DNA of 64,000 nt from Ruminococcus sp. FMBCY1 (GCF_023921805.1 NZ_CP074197.1:1426001-1490000); one strand, 5' to 3'. Positions 7,106-16,096 are shown, counted from the first letter of the stretch. Numbers and translations: made by a program. Notes: generated by a model not told the origin, from the sequence alone.

Positions 7106-9208
7106 TTACGAAGCAATAATAGTCTGAATCTTTGTAACATCGGCAACATCAATTTTACCGTCGCCGTTTGCGTCTGCCGTCTTTGTATTTTTAATTACAT
7201 ATGATGAATTGCCCGAAAGATACATCTGTAAGTATGTAACATCCGATACATCTATTTTGCCGTCATTATTTATATCACCTACAGGTACAGTTTCCTCCTG
7301 CAATGCTTTGAATGTAATTTTATTTTTGATTGCGTATGTCTGCGCCTTTGTATTTTTATAGCCGTAAATTATAAATCCGTCAATAACGCTGCCATCACTA
7401 TAGCCCACTGCGGTTGTACCAAAATATGTAACACTCTTTGGAATAGTAATAGATTTCATAGCTTGGCAATTTTTAAATGCAGATGTTTCGATTGATGTAA
7501 GAGTATTCGGCAAAGTTACCGAGGATAATTTTGTACAGTCATAAAAGGACATTGAACCGATTTTCTTTACTGTATTCGGAATTGTTACTTTAGTTAAATT
7601 TTTAGCGTTACTGAAAAGATTGTCTGCTACTGCTGTTGCGCCGTTTTCGATTGTGGCTGTTTTAAGTGCCGAACCGTTAAATACATCAATGCCTGCTTTG
7701 GTTACAGTCTTCGGTATTGTAATTGTTGTGAGCGCTGTTGTTCCGTTAAATGCGCTATAGCCGATTTCGGTAAGAGTATTTGGCAATGTTACCGATGAAA
7801 GTTTTTCACAATGATAAAATGACATTGAGCCTACTTTCTTTACTGTATTCGGAATTGTTACTTTAGTTAAATTTTTAGCGTTACTGAAAAGATTGTCTGC
7901 TACTGTTGTTGCACCGTTTTCTATAGTGGCTGTTTTAAGTGCCGAACCGTTAAATACATCAATGCCTGCTTTGGTTACAGTCTTCGGTATTGTAATTGTT
8001 GTGAGCGCTGTTGTTCCGTCAAATGCGCTATAGCCGATTTCGGTAAGAGTATTTGGCAAAGTTACCGATGATAGACTTTTACAACTGTAGAATGACATTG
8101 AGCCGATTTTTTTAACTGTATTCGGTATAGTTACTTTAGTTAAATTTTTAGCGTTACTGAAAAGATTGTCTGCTACTGCTGTTGCACCGTTTTCTATAGT
8201 GGCTGTTTTTAGTCCCGAATCTTCAAACACATCACTGCCTGCTTTGGTTACAGTCTTCGGTATTGTAATTGTTGTGAGCGCTGTTGTTCCGTTAAATGCG
8301 CTATAGCCGATTTCGGTAAGAGTATTTGGCAATGTTACCGACGAAAGTTTTTCACAATGATAAAATGACATTGAGCCTACTTTCTTTACTGTATTCGGAA
8401 TTGTTACTTTAGTTAAATTTTTAGCGTTACTGAAAAGATTGTCTGCTACTGCTGTTGCACCGTTTTCTATAGTGGCTGTTTTAAGTGCCGAACCGTTAAA
8501 TACATTATTACCGGCTGTTGTAACCGTTTTTGGAATTGTAATTGTTGTGAGCGCTGTTGTTCCGTTAAATGCGCTATAGCCGATTTCGGTAAGAGTATTT
8601 GGCAATGTTACCGATGATAGACTTTTACAACCGTAGAATGACATTGAGCCTACTTTCTTTACTGTATTCGGAATTGTTACTTTAGTTAAATTTTTAGCGT
8701 TACTGAAAAGATTGTCTGCTACTGCTGTTGCGCCGTTTTCTATAGCGGCTGTTTTAAGTGCCGAACCGTTAAATACATTATTACCGGCTGTTGTAACTGT
8801 TTTTGGAATTGTAATTGTTGTAAGTGCTGTTGTTCCTTCAAATGCATTATAGCCAATTTCCGTAAGATTGCTTGGTAATGTAACTTTTGAAAGTTTTGTA
8901 CAATTGTGAAATGCCATTGAACCGACAACTTTTATTGTATTTGGTATTTTAACAGAAGTTAATGTGCTATTGTTGTAAAAAGAATTATCAGAAATTTTTA
9001 CAACATTTTTATTTAAAATTTGTGACGGAATTATAATATCAGTTGCTATACCCTTATATCCCGCAATATTTACGGTATCATCTGAATTTACAGTATATTC
9101 ATAGTTGCCGCTTATAAAAATAGTTGCCGCATTTGCTGTAATTGAAATCACAGATAACCCGCTTACAGCTAAAACCACAGCAATAATTGATGCTAATATT
9201 TTTTTCAT
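7106..9208 (-). CDS. Secreted leucine-rich-repeat (BspA-type) protein with C-terminal dockerin
   Basis: 700 residues. A signal peptide (MKKILASIIAVVLAVSGL, likely cut after ANA near residue 27) is followed by BspA-type LRR_5 repeats built on the pattern LTKVTIPNTVKKVGSMSFY. Five nearly identical 91-residue blocks occupy the centre. The C-terminus is a two-repeat type I dockerin (GDINNDGKIDVSDVTYLQ and DANGDGKIDVADVTKIQ), which binds calcium and docks to a cohesin. So it is an exported, scaffold-bound protein with a ligand- or adhesion-type repeat domain and no visible catalytic domain. GGAG lies 9 nt before ATG. Ligand unknown. Confidence 0.9.
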   Translation of the reverse strand: MKKILASIIAVVLAVSGLSVISITANAATIFISGNYEYTVNSDDTVNIAGYKGIATDIIIPSQILNKNVVKISDNSFYNNSTLTSVKIPNTIKVVGSMAFHNCTKLSKVTLPSNLTEIGYNAFEGTTALTTITIPKTVTTAGNNVFNGSALKTAAIENGATAVADNLFSNAKNLTKVTIPNTVKKVGSMSFYGCKSLSSVTLPNTLTEIGYSAFNGTTALTTITIPKTVTTAGNNVFNGSALKTATIENGATAVADNLFSNAKNLTKVTIPNTVKKVGSMSFYHCEKLSSVTLPNTLTEIGYSAFNGTTALTTITIPKTVTKAGSDVFEDSGLKTATIENGATAVADNLFSNAKNLTKVTIPNTVKKIGSMSFYSCKSLSSVTLPNTLTEIGYSAFDGTTALTTITIPKTVTKAGIDVFNGSALKTATIENGATTVADNLFSNAKNLTKVTIPNTVKKVGSMSFYHCEKLSSVTLPNTLTEIGYSAFNGTTALTTITIPKTVTKAGIDVFNGSALKTATIENGATAVADNLFSNAKNLTKVTIPNTVKKIGSMSFYDCTKLSSVTLPNTLTSIETSAFKNCQAMKSITIPKSVTYFGTTAVGYSDGSVIDGFIIYGYKNTKAQTYAIKNKITFKALQEETVPVGDINNDGKIDVSDVTYLQMYLSGNSSYVIKNTKTADANGDGKIDVADVTKIQTIIAS
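7495..8865 (-). repeat. Five tandem 273-bp coding repeats
   Basis: The landmark TTAAATTTTTAGCGTTACTG occurs at 7594, 7867, 8140, 8413 and 8686, always exactly 273 bp apart. Copies differ at only a few positions. 273 is divisible by 3, so gain or loss of a unit by recombination keeps the frame and changes the protein by 91 residues. Outer limits are approximate. Confidence 0.93.
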
Positions 9209-9221
9209 TTATTTTCTCTCC

Positions 9222-9236
9222 TTGTCATTATGACAA
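9222..9236. promoter_or_regulatory. Palindrome next to the ribosome binding site of the dockerin/LRR gene
   Basis: TTGTCATTATGACAA is a perfect inverted repeat (6-bp arms, 3-nt centre) that ends right at the Shine-Dalgarno GGAG of the downstream gene. It could be an operator or an mRNA stem covering the ribosome site; which is not decidable here. Confidence 0.45.
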
Positions 9237-9269
9237 AATATTTTATATACTTCTCAATATACAATAAAA

Positions 9270-9298
9270 ATAATAGCAAATATGAAATTTACTGTCAA
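9270..9298 (-). promoter_or_regulatory. Promoter of the dockerin/LRR gene
   Basis: TTGACA and TATTAT on the minus strand with 17 bp between, about 62 nt before the start codon. Confidence 0.75.
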
Positions 9299-9393
9299 TA
9301 CAAAATTGTGCAATTCAGTTACATATACAATCATCAAAAATATAAATTTTTTTATTTGTCAACTTTAACACAAAAAGGTCACATCATTGCATA

Positions 9394-9500
9394 AGCGGAA
9401 AGTATTTGTGGGCTTTGCCCACACCCACAGCCTTTGAAAAAGTTGACCAAACTTTTATAATTGCTTGGAAAATCAATTTGCTAAACCATAATTTATTAAT
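9394..9500 (+). repeat. Interspersed repeat, copy B
   Basis: Starts at GCGGAAAGTATTTG, contains the hairpin GTGGGC-TTT-GCCCAC, then CCAAACTTTTATAATT and CTAAACCATAATTTATTA. The same blocks in the same order occur at 18330 and 18834. The left third of the full element is missing. It fills most of the gap between the dCMP deaminase terminator and the LRR gene promoter. Confidence 0.85.
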
Positions 9501-9519
9501 GCTATCTCAAATAATCTTA

Positions 9520-9550
9520 TAGCCTTTGACCGAAAACAAGTCAAAGGCTA
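9520..9550 (-). terminator. Terminator after the dCMP deaminase gene
   Basis: TAGCCTTTGAC (9520-9530) pairs with GTCAAAGGCTA (9540-9550), an 11-bp perfect stem with a 9-nt loop, 16 nt past the stop codon. The minus-strand tail TAAGATTATTT is only moderately U-rich. Confidence 0.65.
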
Positions 9551-9566
9551 TATATTTTTCTCAATA

Positions 9567-10046
9567 TTACTTTTCAAAATCAATTGAAAGGCTCTTTTTG
9601 TCGGAAGTAAATTTACGGCACGCTACCCCTGCCGACTGCAACATTCTTTTAGACGCAACAGTTGCGGCGCTGTCGGCATATTTATCATAAAGATAAACAA
9701 CCTCTGCTATACCCGACTGAATAATGGCTTTTGCACATTCGTTGCAAGGAAAAAGGTCAACATACAGCCTTGCGCCCTTAAGATTTTTGCCTCTTGCATT
9801 AAGTATAGCATTAAGCTCGGCGTGTACCACATAGCTGTACTTTGTGTCTTCACCATCTCTGCACCACGGATAATCATCATCGGAACAGCCGAAAGGAAAG
9901 CCGTTGTAACCAGTTGAAAGAATGATATTGTTATTGTCTACAATACACGCACCCACCTGAGTGTTCGGGTCTTTACTGCGCTTTGAGGCAAGAATAGCCA
10001 CACCCATAAAGTATTCGTCCCATGAAATATAGTCTTTTCTTTTCAT
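9567..10046 (-). CDS. dCMP deaminase (ComEB-like)
   Basis: A 159-residue zinc deaminase that converts dCMP to dUMP, feeding thymidylate synthesis in the cytoplasm. The zinc site is complete: His75 and catalytic Glu77 in HAELNAIL, and Cys101 and Cys104 in PCNECAK. NTQVGACIV and GYNGFPFGC are also typical of dCMP deaminases rather than tRNA or cytidine deaminases. Start supported by AAGGAGG upstream. It follows the lipase-like gene by 18 nt, so the two may share a transcript. Confidence 0.9.
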   Translation of the reverse strand: MKRKDYISWDEYFMGVAILASKRSKDPNTQVGACIVDNNNIILSTGYNGFPFGCSDDDYPWCRDGEDTKYSYVVHAELNAILNARGKNLKGARLYVDLFPCNECAKAIIQSGIAEVVYLYDKYADSAATVASKRMLQSAGVACRKFTSDKKSLSIDFEK

Positions 10047-10064
10047 TTATCTTTATCCTCCTTA

Positions 10065-11408
10065 TCAATAACCTGATTTTTTCAAGTCTGCAAGCATCTG
10101 CACATAAAATTCTCTTATGTCAAAGTCCTTAATATTTTCACGGTTAAGGTCAATCATATCTCCGTGAGAAATACCTCTTTTACCTTTTTTAGTAATGTAT
10201 GTATATTTTTCGCCCCAGGCAAAGGAGTTTTCTGAAACCAAGCCGTCATTCTCGCCGTCAAAATATTTTACAAGATTGTATGAAAAGTTAAGCGGAAATT
10301 TTCCGCCCGACGCTCTGTTCAGCTTTGAGCCAAAGCTCTGATAATAAACCTTTGGTGAGTCAAATACATCAGCGTTAAGTTTCGTACAATTTGCCTGCGT
10401 AAGGTCGGTTACGGCAGAGATGAAGTCGGGATTTTTGTCGCCAAACTTTAAAAGTGCGTTATTGTATGCAAAAGCAATTTTGTTTTTAACATTAGGCGAA
10501 ACTTTTGTTAAAAGATAGTCGGCAAAACCGCAACCACGATGCGGAGTGTTTATTGTGGTGAGCGATGCTGTCATATCTTCAACGCCGTAACAGGCAATCG
10601 CCTTTCTGCAATCAAGCCCGCCCTTTGAATGAGCAATAATGTTCAGCTTTTCACAACCTGTTTCCGCAACGATTTGTTTAATTCTCTCGGCAATCTCTTT
10701 GGCGCTGTCATCTACAGATGCGGCCGATTCGTGATTACCGTAGTAAATTTCTGCGCCATTTGCAATAAGCTCTGCCGGCACTCTGCCCCAATAATTGAAA
10801 TATGTGCTGTCACGAAAAAACACACCGTGCACAAGCAACACAGGGTATTTTGTTTTGCAAATTTTCTCATTAATTCTTTTTCTGTCTTGTTCGGCTTTAT
10901 CAATCTCAAAATTAACCTCTTGCATAGTTATTTTTATAATAACGCCAAGACAAAATAAATTTACAATCGGAATAAAACCGCAAATTATTCCGATAAACCT
11001 ATGCTTTATACCAAGTTGAACCGATGTGCAATAAACGGAAATGATACCGTTCCAAAACAAAATAAACTCCGCAAGCAGAGCACCTCCAAGGCACAGCGCC
11101 CATTTTACCCAATTGTCAGGTAACATTTGAAAAGCCGACTGAATATAAATCACACTTGAAAGCAGAGTTGTTATTAAAAATTGCAAGAGCAATTCACTGC
11201 CGTGTGCAATCATTCTGAATTTAAAAGACGGATAGCCGTCCTTTGCACCGGACGGAAAAACATTTGCGGCAACAAACGCAAAAACACTGATAAGCGGCAA
11301 ATACCACCTGTCAAGCATCTCTGCAAGAAAAATGCCGTTAATACCGACCATAAGCATAAGCGTGAGCAACAGCCTATAAAAGAATGTAAACACTCCGGAT
11401 TTTTTCAT
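10065..11408 (-). CDS. Membrane-anchored alpha/beta hydrolase, lipase-like
   Basis: 447 residues. The first about 165 form four to five hydrophobic segments; the rest is an alpha/beta hydrolase. YPVLLVHGVFFRD is the oxyanion-loop HG motif, AHSKGGLD carries the nucleophile Ser261, and Asp388 (GENDGLV) with His415 (ISHGDM) complete a plausible triad. The NTPHRG motif is common in triacylglycerol lipases of the LipA type. A lipase fused to a multi-pass membrane domain suggests action on membrane lipid or at the envelope; substrate unknown. ATG at 11408 is chosen for its GGGTGA site; a longer frame reaches 11456 without one. Confidence 0.8.
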   Translation of the reverse strand: MKKSGVFTFFYRLLLTLMLMVGINGIFLAEMLDRWYLPLISVFAFVAANVFPSGAKDGYPSFKFRMIAHGSELLLQFLITTLLSSVIYIQSAFQMLPDNWVKWALCLGGALLAEFILFWNGIISVYCTSVQLGIKHRFIGIICGFIPIVNLFCLGVIIKITMQEVNFEIDKAEQDRKRINEKICKTKYPVLLVHGVFFRDSTYFNYWGRVPAELIANGAEIYYGNHESAASVDDSAKEIAERIKQIVAETGCEKLNIIAHSKGGLDCRKAIACYGVEDMTASLTTINTPHRGCGFADYLLTKVSPNVKNKIAFAYNNALLKFGDKNPDFISAVTDLTQANCTKLNADVFDSPKVYYQSFGSKLNRASGGKFPLNFSYNLVKYFDGENDGLVSENSFAWGEKYTYITKKGKRGISHGDMIDLNRENIKDFDIREFYVQMLADLKKSGY

Positions 11409-11460
11409 TAAATCACCCGTTTTTATAATAACACGCACACACAAAAATTGCAACAAAAAA

Positions 11461-11483
11461 GCGGATGCAACTAATGCAACCGC
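11461..11483 (-). terminator. Intrinsic terminator of htpG
   Basis: GCGGTTGCA-TTAGT-TGCATCCGC (minus strand) followed by TTTTTTG. It begins 18 nt past the htpG stop. Confidence 0.85.
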
Positions 11484-11501
11484 TTTAAGATAATTATTTA
11501 A

Positions 11502-13385
11502 TTACACCATAAGACTGCAAACGAGATCTGCATATTCGCCGGGATTTTCAATCGGAAGTCCTGCAATGAGGAGAGCCTGATCGTAGAGAAGCTCTGCGTA
11601 CTTCTTTGCTTTTTCAATGTCTGTCTGCACTGCGCTTTCCATTGCCTTTACAGCCGAGTGGTTCATATTAAGCTCAAGAACTCGCTGAGCTTTCATACCG
11701 CTGTCAGGCTGAACTGCGTTGAAGTACTTTTCCATTTCAAATGAAATTCCGCCCTTTGCGGTAAGGCAAACAGGGTGAGAAACCAACTTTTTAGACGCAA
11801 CAACTTCGCTTACCTTGTCGCCGAGTGTTTCTTTTACAAAAGTAAGGATTGCACTGCTGTCCTTTTCTTCCTCTTTGTTCTCGTCATTCTCAATGCCGAG
11901 GTCATCGTTTGTTGCCGAGCAGAATTTCTTATCCTTATACTGCATAAGTGTCTGGAGTGAGAACTCATCAATTTCTTCTGTACAATAGAGGATTTCGTAA
12001 CCCTTTGAACGCAAAAGTTCTGTCTGTGGGAGATTGTCAATTGAAGAAATGTTCTCGCCGACTGCAAAGTAAATAAACTTCTGATCCTCTTTCATTCTGT
12101 CAACATATTCCGAAAGAGTTACAAGTTTTTTCTCTGTAGAAGAGTAATACATAAGTAAGTCTTGTAATTCTTCTTTATGCATACCGTAGTCGGCAGATAC
12201 TCCGTACTTAAGCTGTCTGCCAAAGGCATTGAAGAACTTTTCATAATTTTCTCTGTCATTTGCAAGCATTGAAGTAAGCTCGTTCTTAATCTTCTTCTCA
12301 ATGTTCTGTGCAATAGTGATAAGGTGACGGTCATGCTGGAGCATCTCTCTTGAAATGTTAAGAGAAAGGTCTGCACTGTCAACAATACCCTTTACAAATC
12401 TGAAATGTTCAGGTAAAAGCTCCTCGCAGTTTTCCATAATAAGAACACCGCTTGAATAAAGCTGAAGTCCCTTTTTGTATTCCTTTGTATAGTAATCGTA
12501 AGGTGCCTGTGACGGAATGAAAAGCAATGCCTTGTATGTAACAACACCCTCTACGGAAGTTACGATTGTATGCAAAGGCTTGTCCATAGCCATAAACTTT
12601 TCACGATAAAAATTATCGTACTCCTCCTGCTTAACATCTTTCTTTGCTCTTTGCCAGATTGGGAGCATACTGTTAAGAGTTTCGGTTTCTGTATAATCCT
12701 CATACTCCGGTTTTTCGCTGTCCTTGGTTTCTTCCTTAACTCTGCTGTGAGTCATATCCATCATAATCGGATAGCGGATATAGTCGGAATACTTCTTGAT
12801 AAGTCCCTGGATTCTGTACTGCTCAAGGAACTCATCATAGTTTTCTTCCTCTGTATTGTCCTTAATTTCAAGTACAATTGTTGTACCGATTTCGTCCCTC
12901 TCTGTTTCGGTGATTTCGTAACCGTCTGCACCGTCCGATTCCCACTTGTAAGCTGTGTCACAGCCGTATTTCTTAGTAACAACGGTAATTTTCTTTGCTA
13001 CCATAAAAGCGGAGTAAAAGCCGACGCCGAACTGACCGATAATGTCAATATCGTCCTGCTTTTCGCTCATTTCCTGCTTAAACTTGTATGAACCCGAAGA
13101 TGCGATTGTGCCAAGGTTGTTTTCAAGGTCGTCTTTATCCATACCGATACCGTTATCGGTAATTGTAAGTGTACGGTTTTCCTTGTCGGGCTTTATAAAA
13201 ATCTTAAAATCATCTCTGCTCATATTAAGCTTATCGTCTGTAAGTGCAATAAAGCAAAGCTTATCAATAGCATCGCTTGCATTTGAAATAAGCTCTCTAA
13301 GGAAAATCTCCTTATGAGTATAAATTGAATTAATCATCAGGTCGAGAAGTCTTTTTGACTCTGATTTAAATTCTTTCTTAGCCAT
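11502..13385 (-). CDS. htpG: Molecular chaperone HtpG (Hsp90)
   Basis: Full-length bacterial Hsp90 of 627 residues: N-terminal GHKL ATPase domain ([15 protein letters not shown] with the catalytic Glu/Asn, [21 protein letters not shown]), middle domain, and C-terminal dimerisation domain. Cytoplasmic ATP-driven chaperone. Transcribed alone from its own promoter with its own terminator. No CIRCE element is seen upstream; a direct repeat of AGTACG spaced 15 bp lies between promoter and start and might be a stress-related site. Confidence 0.97.
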   Translation of the reverse strand: MAKKEFKSESKRLLDLMINSIYTHKEIFLRELISNASDAIDKLCFIALTDDKLNMSRDDFKIFIKPDKENRTLTITDNGIGMDKDDLENNLGTIASSGSYKFKQEMSEKQDDIDIIGQFGVGFYSAFMVAKKITVVTKKYGCDTAYKWESDGADGYEITETERDEIGTTIVLEIKDNTEEENYDEFLEQYRIQGLIKKYSDYIRYPIMMDMTHSRVKEETKDSEKPEYEDYTETETLNSMLPIWQRAKKDVKQEEYDNFYREKFMAMDKPLHTIVTSVEGVVTYKALLFIPSQAPYDYYTKEYKKGLQLYSSGVLIMENCEELLPEHFRFVKGIVDSADLSLNISREMLQHDRHLITIAQNIEKKIKNELTSMLANDRENYEKFFNAFGRQLKYGVSADYGMHKEELQDLLMYYSSTEKKLVTLSEYVDRMKEDQKFIYFAVGENISSIDNLPQTELLRSKGYEILYCTEEIDEFSLQTLMQYKDKKFCSATNDDLGIENDENKEEEKDSSAILTFVKETLGDKVSEVVASKKLVSHPVCLTAKGGISFEMEKYFNAVQPDSGMKAQRVLELNMNHSAVKAMESAVQTDIEKAKKYAELLYDQALLIAGLPIENPGEYADLVCSLMV

Positions 13386-13442
13386 AAAATTACTTCCTTT
13401 TTAATTAATAATGCGTACTACATTCTTTCGTACTAATATTAT

Positions 13443-13471
13443 ATTATACATCATTTTGGTTAAATTTTCAA
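13443..13471 (-). promoter_or_regulatory. Promoter of htpG
   Basis: TTGAAA and TATAAT with exactly 17 bp between, about 58 nt before the htpG ATG. Confidence 0.7.
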
Positions 13472-13504
13472 TAGATAAAGTATTGGTTATGTGTAGCATA
13501 AATA

Positions 13505-13541
13505 AAAAGCAATACCGTACATATCATACAGTATTGCTTTT
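13505..13541 (-). terminator. Intrinsic terminator of the CAP/dockerin gene
   Basis: AAAAGCAATAC (13505-13515) and GTATTGCTTTT (13531-13541) form an 11-bp stem; on the minus strand the tail is CTTTTTATTT. It starts 20 nt after the stop. Confidence 0.75.
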
Positions 13542-13560
13542 ATATTCGTCATATTGCTTT

Positions 13561-15003
13561 TTAGTCCTTTATAAACAACTGATCCCAATAATATTTATAT
13601 TTAGAATTATTATCGATATAGCAAGAAACACCGATTTTTTCATAAGTTTTGCTCATAATACTTGCTCTGTGACCTTCCGAATTCATCCATGCATTCACAA
13701 CATCCTCCGGTGTTGAATATCCTGATGCAATATTCTCAGCCGCATTAGTGTAAGATACATTGTTTTCCTTAAGAATTGTTGACCATTTTGTACCGTTAGG
13801 TCGTTTATGATCAAATAAAGTAACTGTTTCTTTTGCACGAATATCAGAAAGACCGTTAAGTGTATCATCTTTTTTCAGCGGTTTCAGTCCCTCTTTGGCA
13901 CGCTCAATATTTACAAGTTCAATAACCCTGTCAGCAAATTCTCTGTTATAGCTTGTTGTAGGTTCAGGCTCAGGCTCTGGCTCAGGATCGGGCGTGGGAT
14001 TCGGTTTAACCGGTACAGTTACTTCTGAAATAATCATTTGCGCTTTCGTTACATCCTGAACATCAATTTTGCCGTCGTTGTTATAATCGGCAATTTCTTT
14101 CTGCGTATCGTTAAACTGATTTTTTCCCGAAATGCCTAACTGCAAATATGTAACATCCTGTACATCAAACTTACCGTCAAGGTTTATATCATACTCGTCC
14201 GAATCGGAAATATCTTGGTAAGCGGTATTAATAACATCAAGAATAGTATTCAGCTTTTTTTCTGCTTCATCATCGTTAAGATAATCAGCTTTTTGTTTAT
14301 TAATTTTTACTTTAACGCTGTCGATAAGGTCATTTTTCTTAACATTAAGTATTTTTGCAAGGTTGCCTGTTTCTTGGGGATCGACTTCTTCGTAAAAGTA
14401 TACACATAAATACTCTGCCAAAAGATCGGCATCGGTCACACCGTCAGGTAAAGCAGAACCTATTACCCTGCTTGTTGAAGTAATTGCTTTTACAGGACCA
14501 CACTCGGGATGATTCTTCCATGCCGCCTCTGTACATGTTTTCCAACTGTCTGCAGGATTTTCCAATAAATTACCTGTAACATAGCAGGTATCGCCAAGGC
14601 AGTTGCCGTTCATAATTGTGTTATATGTCTGCATACCTGTGTCTGCACTGAAAATTACGCAATAGTAATTGTGGTCGCCCGACTGCACGATTTCGTCGGC
14701 ATTGCCAGTTTTTGCAACATCATAGGAGTATAAACCGTTATCTTCTTTAGTGCATATTTCTTTCCTTGTTTGCCAATTTGTCCATTCTCCCGTACCGTCA
14801 GCTCTCCAGATATGGCAATAAATCGTAGTATAGTTTTCCCAACCTGTTGAGTCAATATCAAAGTAAATCTTTGTGCCTTCGCCTACATTTTCATCGGTGC
14901 TTGCTGCCGACACTGCCAATCCGCCCATAGCAAGCATTGACATAGGCACTGTAAGTGCAAGTGCGGAAGCAGTAATACCTTTTAATAATTTATTATATTT
15001 CAC
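13561..15003 (-). CDS. Secreted protein with internal dockerin and C-terminal CAP (SCP/PR1) domain
   Basis: 480 residues. A signal peptide is followed by a beta-rich module (about 40-165, YFDIDSTGWENY, CHIWRADGTGEW) that resembles carbohydrate-binding modules of ruminococcal amylases, though I cannot confirm this. A two-repeat dockerin follows at about 280-340 (DINLDGKFDVQDVTYLQ, DYNNDGKIDVQDVTK). A Pro/Glu linker leads to a CAP domain from about 360 (DHKRPNGTKW, AENIASGY, WMNSEGHRASIM). GTG at 15003 is chosen since AAGAGG lies 8 nt upstream and the signal peptide then starts properly. CAP function in bacteria is mostly unknown. Confidence 0.85.
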   Translation of the reverse strand: MKYNKLLKGITASALALTVPMSMLAMGGLAVSAASTDENVGEGTKIYFDIDSTGWENYTTIYCHIWRADGTGEWTNWQTRKEICTKEDNGLYSYDVAKTGNADEIVQSGDHNYYCVIFSADTGMQTYNTIMNGNCLGDTCYVTGNLLENPADSWKTCTEAAWKNHPECGPVKAITSTSRVIGSALPDGVTDADLLAEYLCVYFYEEVDPQETGNLAKILNVKKNDLIDSVKVKINKQKADYLNDDEAEKKLNTILDVINTAYQDISDSDEYDINLDGKFDVQDVTYLQLGISGKNQFNDTQKEIADYNNDGKIDVQDVTKAQMIISEVTVPVKPNPTPDPEPEPEPEPTTSYNREFADRVIELVNIERAKEGLKPLKKDDTLNGLSDIRAKETVTLFDHKRPNGTKWSTILKENNVSYTNAAENIASGYSTPEDVVNAWMNSEGHRASIMSKTYEKIGVSCYIDNNSKYKYYWDQLFIKD

Positions 15004-15065
15004 ATTATCAACCTCTTTGTAATTTTGATTTAATATTCCGCATTTTCTCAAAATATTATATTAAT

Positions 15066-15094
15066 ATGTTACAACAGTTAATAATATATGTCAA
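15066..15094 (-). promoter_or_regulatory. Promoter of the CAP/dockerin gene
   Basis: TTGACA, 17 bp, TAACAT on the minus strand. A 9-bp-arm palindrome (CAAAATTTC-ACCAAC-GAAATTTTG, 15103-15126) lies 8 bp upstream of the -35 box and may be an operator. Confidence 0.6.
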
Positions 15095-15175
15095 TATTAA
15101 TTCAAAATTTCACCAACGAAATTTTGTGCATTATTTTGTTGAAAATATGTGAGCAACAAAGTGTGCAGCACAAAA

Positions 15176-15201
15176 AAGGCTCCGTCAAAAGACGAAGCCT
15201 T
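15176..15201 (-). terminator. Intrinsic terminator of fba
   Basis: Minus strand AAGGCTTCGTC-TTTT-GACGGAGCCTT followed by TTTTGTG; one mismatch position in an 11-bp stem, 28 nt past the stop. Confidence 0.85.
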
Positions 15202-15229
15202 AAATTTGTGAAAATATTAAGCTATACGA

Positions 15230-16096
15230 TTAAGCCTTACCAACTGAACCGAAGAGTTCCATTTTCTCTTTAACAGTAGCCTTGATAGCCTCTGCACCCG
15301 GAGCAAGGAGCTTTCTTGGGTCAAAGCCCTTACCCTCTAAGTCCTTACCTGCCTCAACATACTTTCTTGTAGCATCGGCAAATGCAAGCTGGCACTCTGT
15401 ATTTACATTGATCTTTGAAACACCGAGTGAAATAGCCTTCTTGATCATATCAGCAGGGATGCCTGTACCGCCGTGGAGAACGAGTGGCATATCGCCTGTA
15501 AGCTGCTGAATCGCATCAAGAGTTTCAAAGCTAAGGCCCTTCCAGTTTGCAGGATACTTACCGTGAATGTTACCGATACCTGCAGCGAGCATTGTTACGC
15601 CGAGGTCAGCAACCATTTTACATTCCTTAGGATCTGCGCACTCGCCCATACCGATAACGCCGTCTTCCTCACCTCCGATTGAACCAACTTCAGCCTCAAG
15701 TGAAAGACCGAGAATGTTACAAGCAGCTACGAGTTCCTTAGTCTTAGCAATGTTCTCTTCGATTGGGTAGTGAGAACCGTCAAACATAATTGAGCTGAAA
15801 CCTGCCTTAATGCAAGCCTTAGCGCCTTCGTATGAACCGTGATCAAGGTGGAGAGCAACCGGAACAGTAATGTTAAGCTCTTCGAGCATACCGTTTACCA
15901 TACCAACGACTGTCTTGTAACCGCACATATATTTACCTGCGCCCTCAGATACACCGAGAATTACAGGTGAGTTAAGCTCCTGAGCAGTTAAAAGAATTGA
16001 CTTTGTCCACTCAAGGTTATTGATGTTGAACTGACCAACTGCATAGTGGCCTGCTTTTGCTTTTGTAAGCATTTCTTTAGCGTTTACTAATGGCAT
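15230..16096 (-). CDS. fba: Class II fructose-1,6-bisphosphate aldolase
   Basis: 288 residues. Zinc-dependent aldolase that splits fructose 1,6-bisphosphate to dihydroxyacetone phosphate and glyceraldehyde 3-phosphate in glycolysis, and so acts directly downstream of the FruA/FruK route in this window. Visible metal and substrate motifs: HLDHGS, SLEAEVGSIGGEEDG, GIGNIHGKY, LHGGTGIP, KINVNTE. ATG at 16096 (MPLVNAKEML) has AAAGGAAG upstream; the frame extends further but without a ribosome site. Monocistronic. Confidence 0.96.
   Translation of the reverse strand: MPLVNAKEMLTKAKAGHYAVGQFNINNLEWTKSILLTAQELNSPVILGVSEGAGKYMCGYKTVVGMVNGMLEELNITVPVALHLDHGSYEGAKACIKAGFSSIMFDGSHYPIEENIAKTKELVAACNILGLSLEAEVGSIGGEEDGVIGMGECADPKECKMVADLGVTMLAAGIGNIHGKYPANWKGLSFETLDAIQQLTGDMPLVLHGGTGIPADMIKKAISLGVSKINVNTECQLAFADATRKYVEAGKDLEGKGFDPRKLLAPGAEAIKATVKEKMELFGSVGKA

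Noticed and set aside
7495..8865. CRISPR array
   Set aside because: The 273-bp repeats are coding, contiguous and in frame, with no spacers of 30-40 bp and no cas genes nearby.
12570..13091. Plus-strand 173-codon open frame
   Set aside because: Antisense to htpG, whose protein sequence is conserved and complete; no ribosome site.
13386..13442. CIRCE heat-shock operator before htpG
   Set aside because: No TTAGCACTC-N9-GAGTGCTAA-like sequence is present; only short AGTACG direct repeats were seen.
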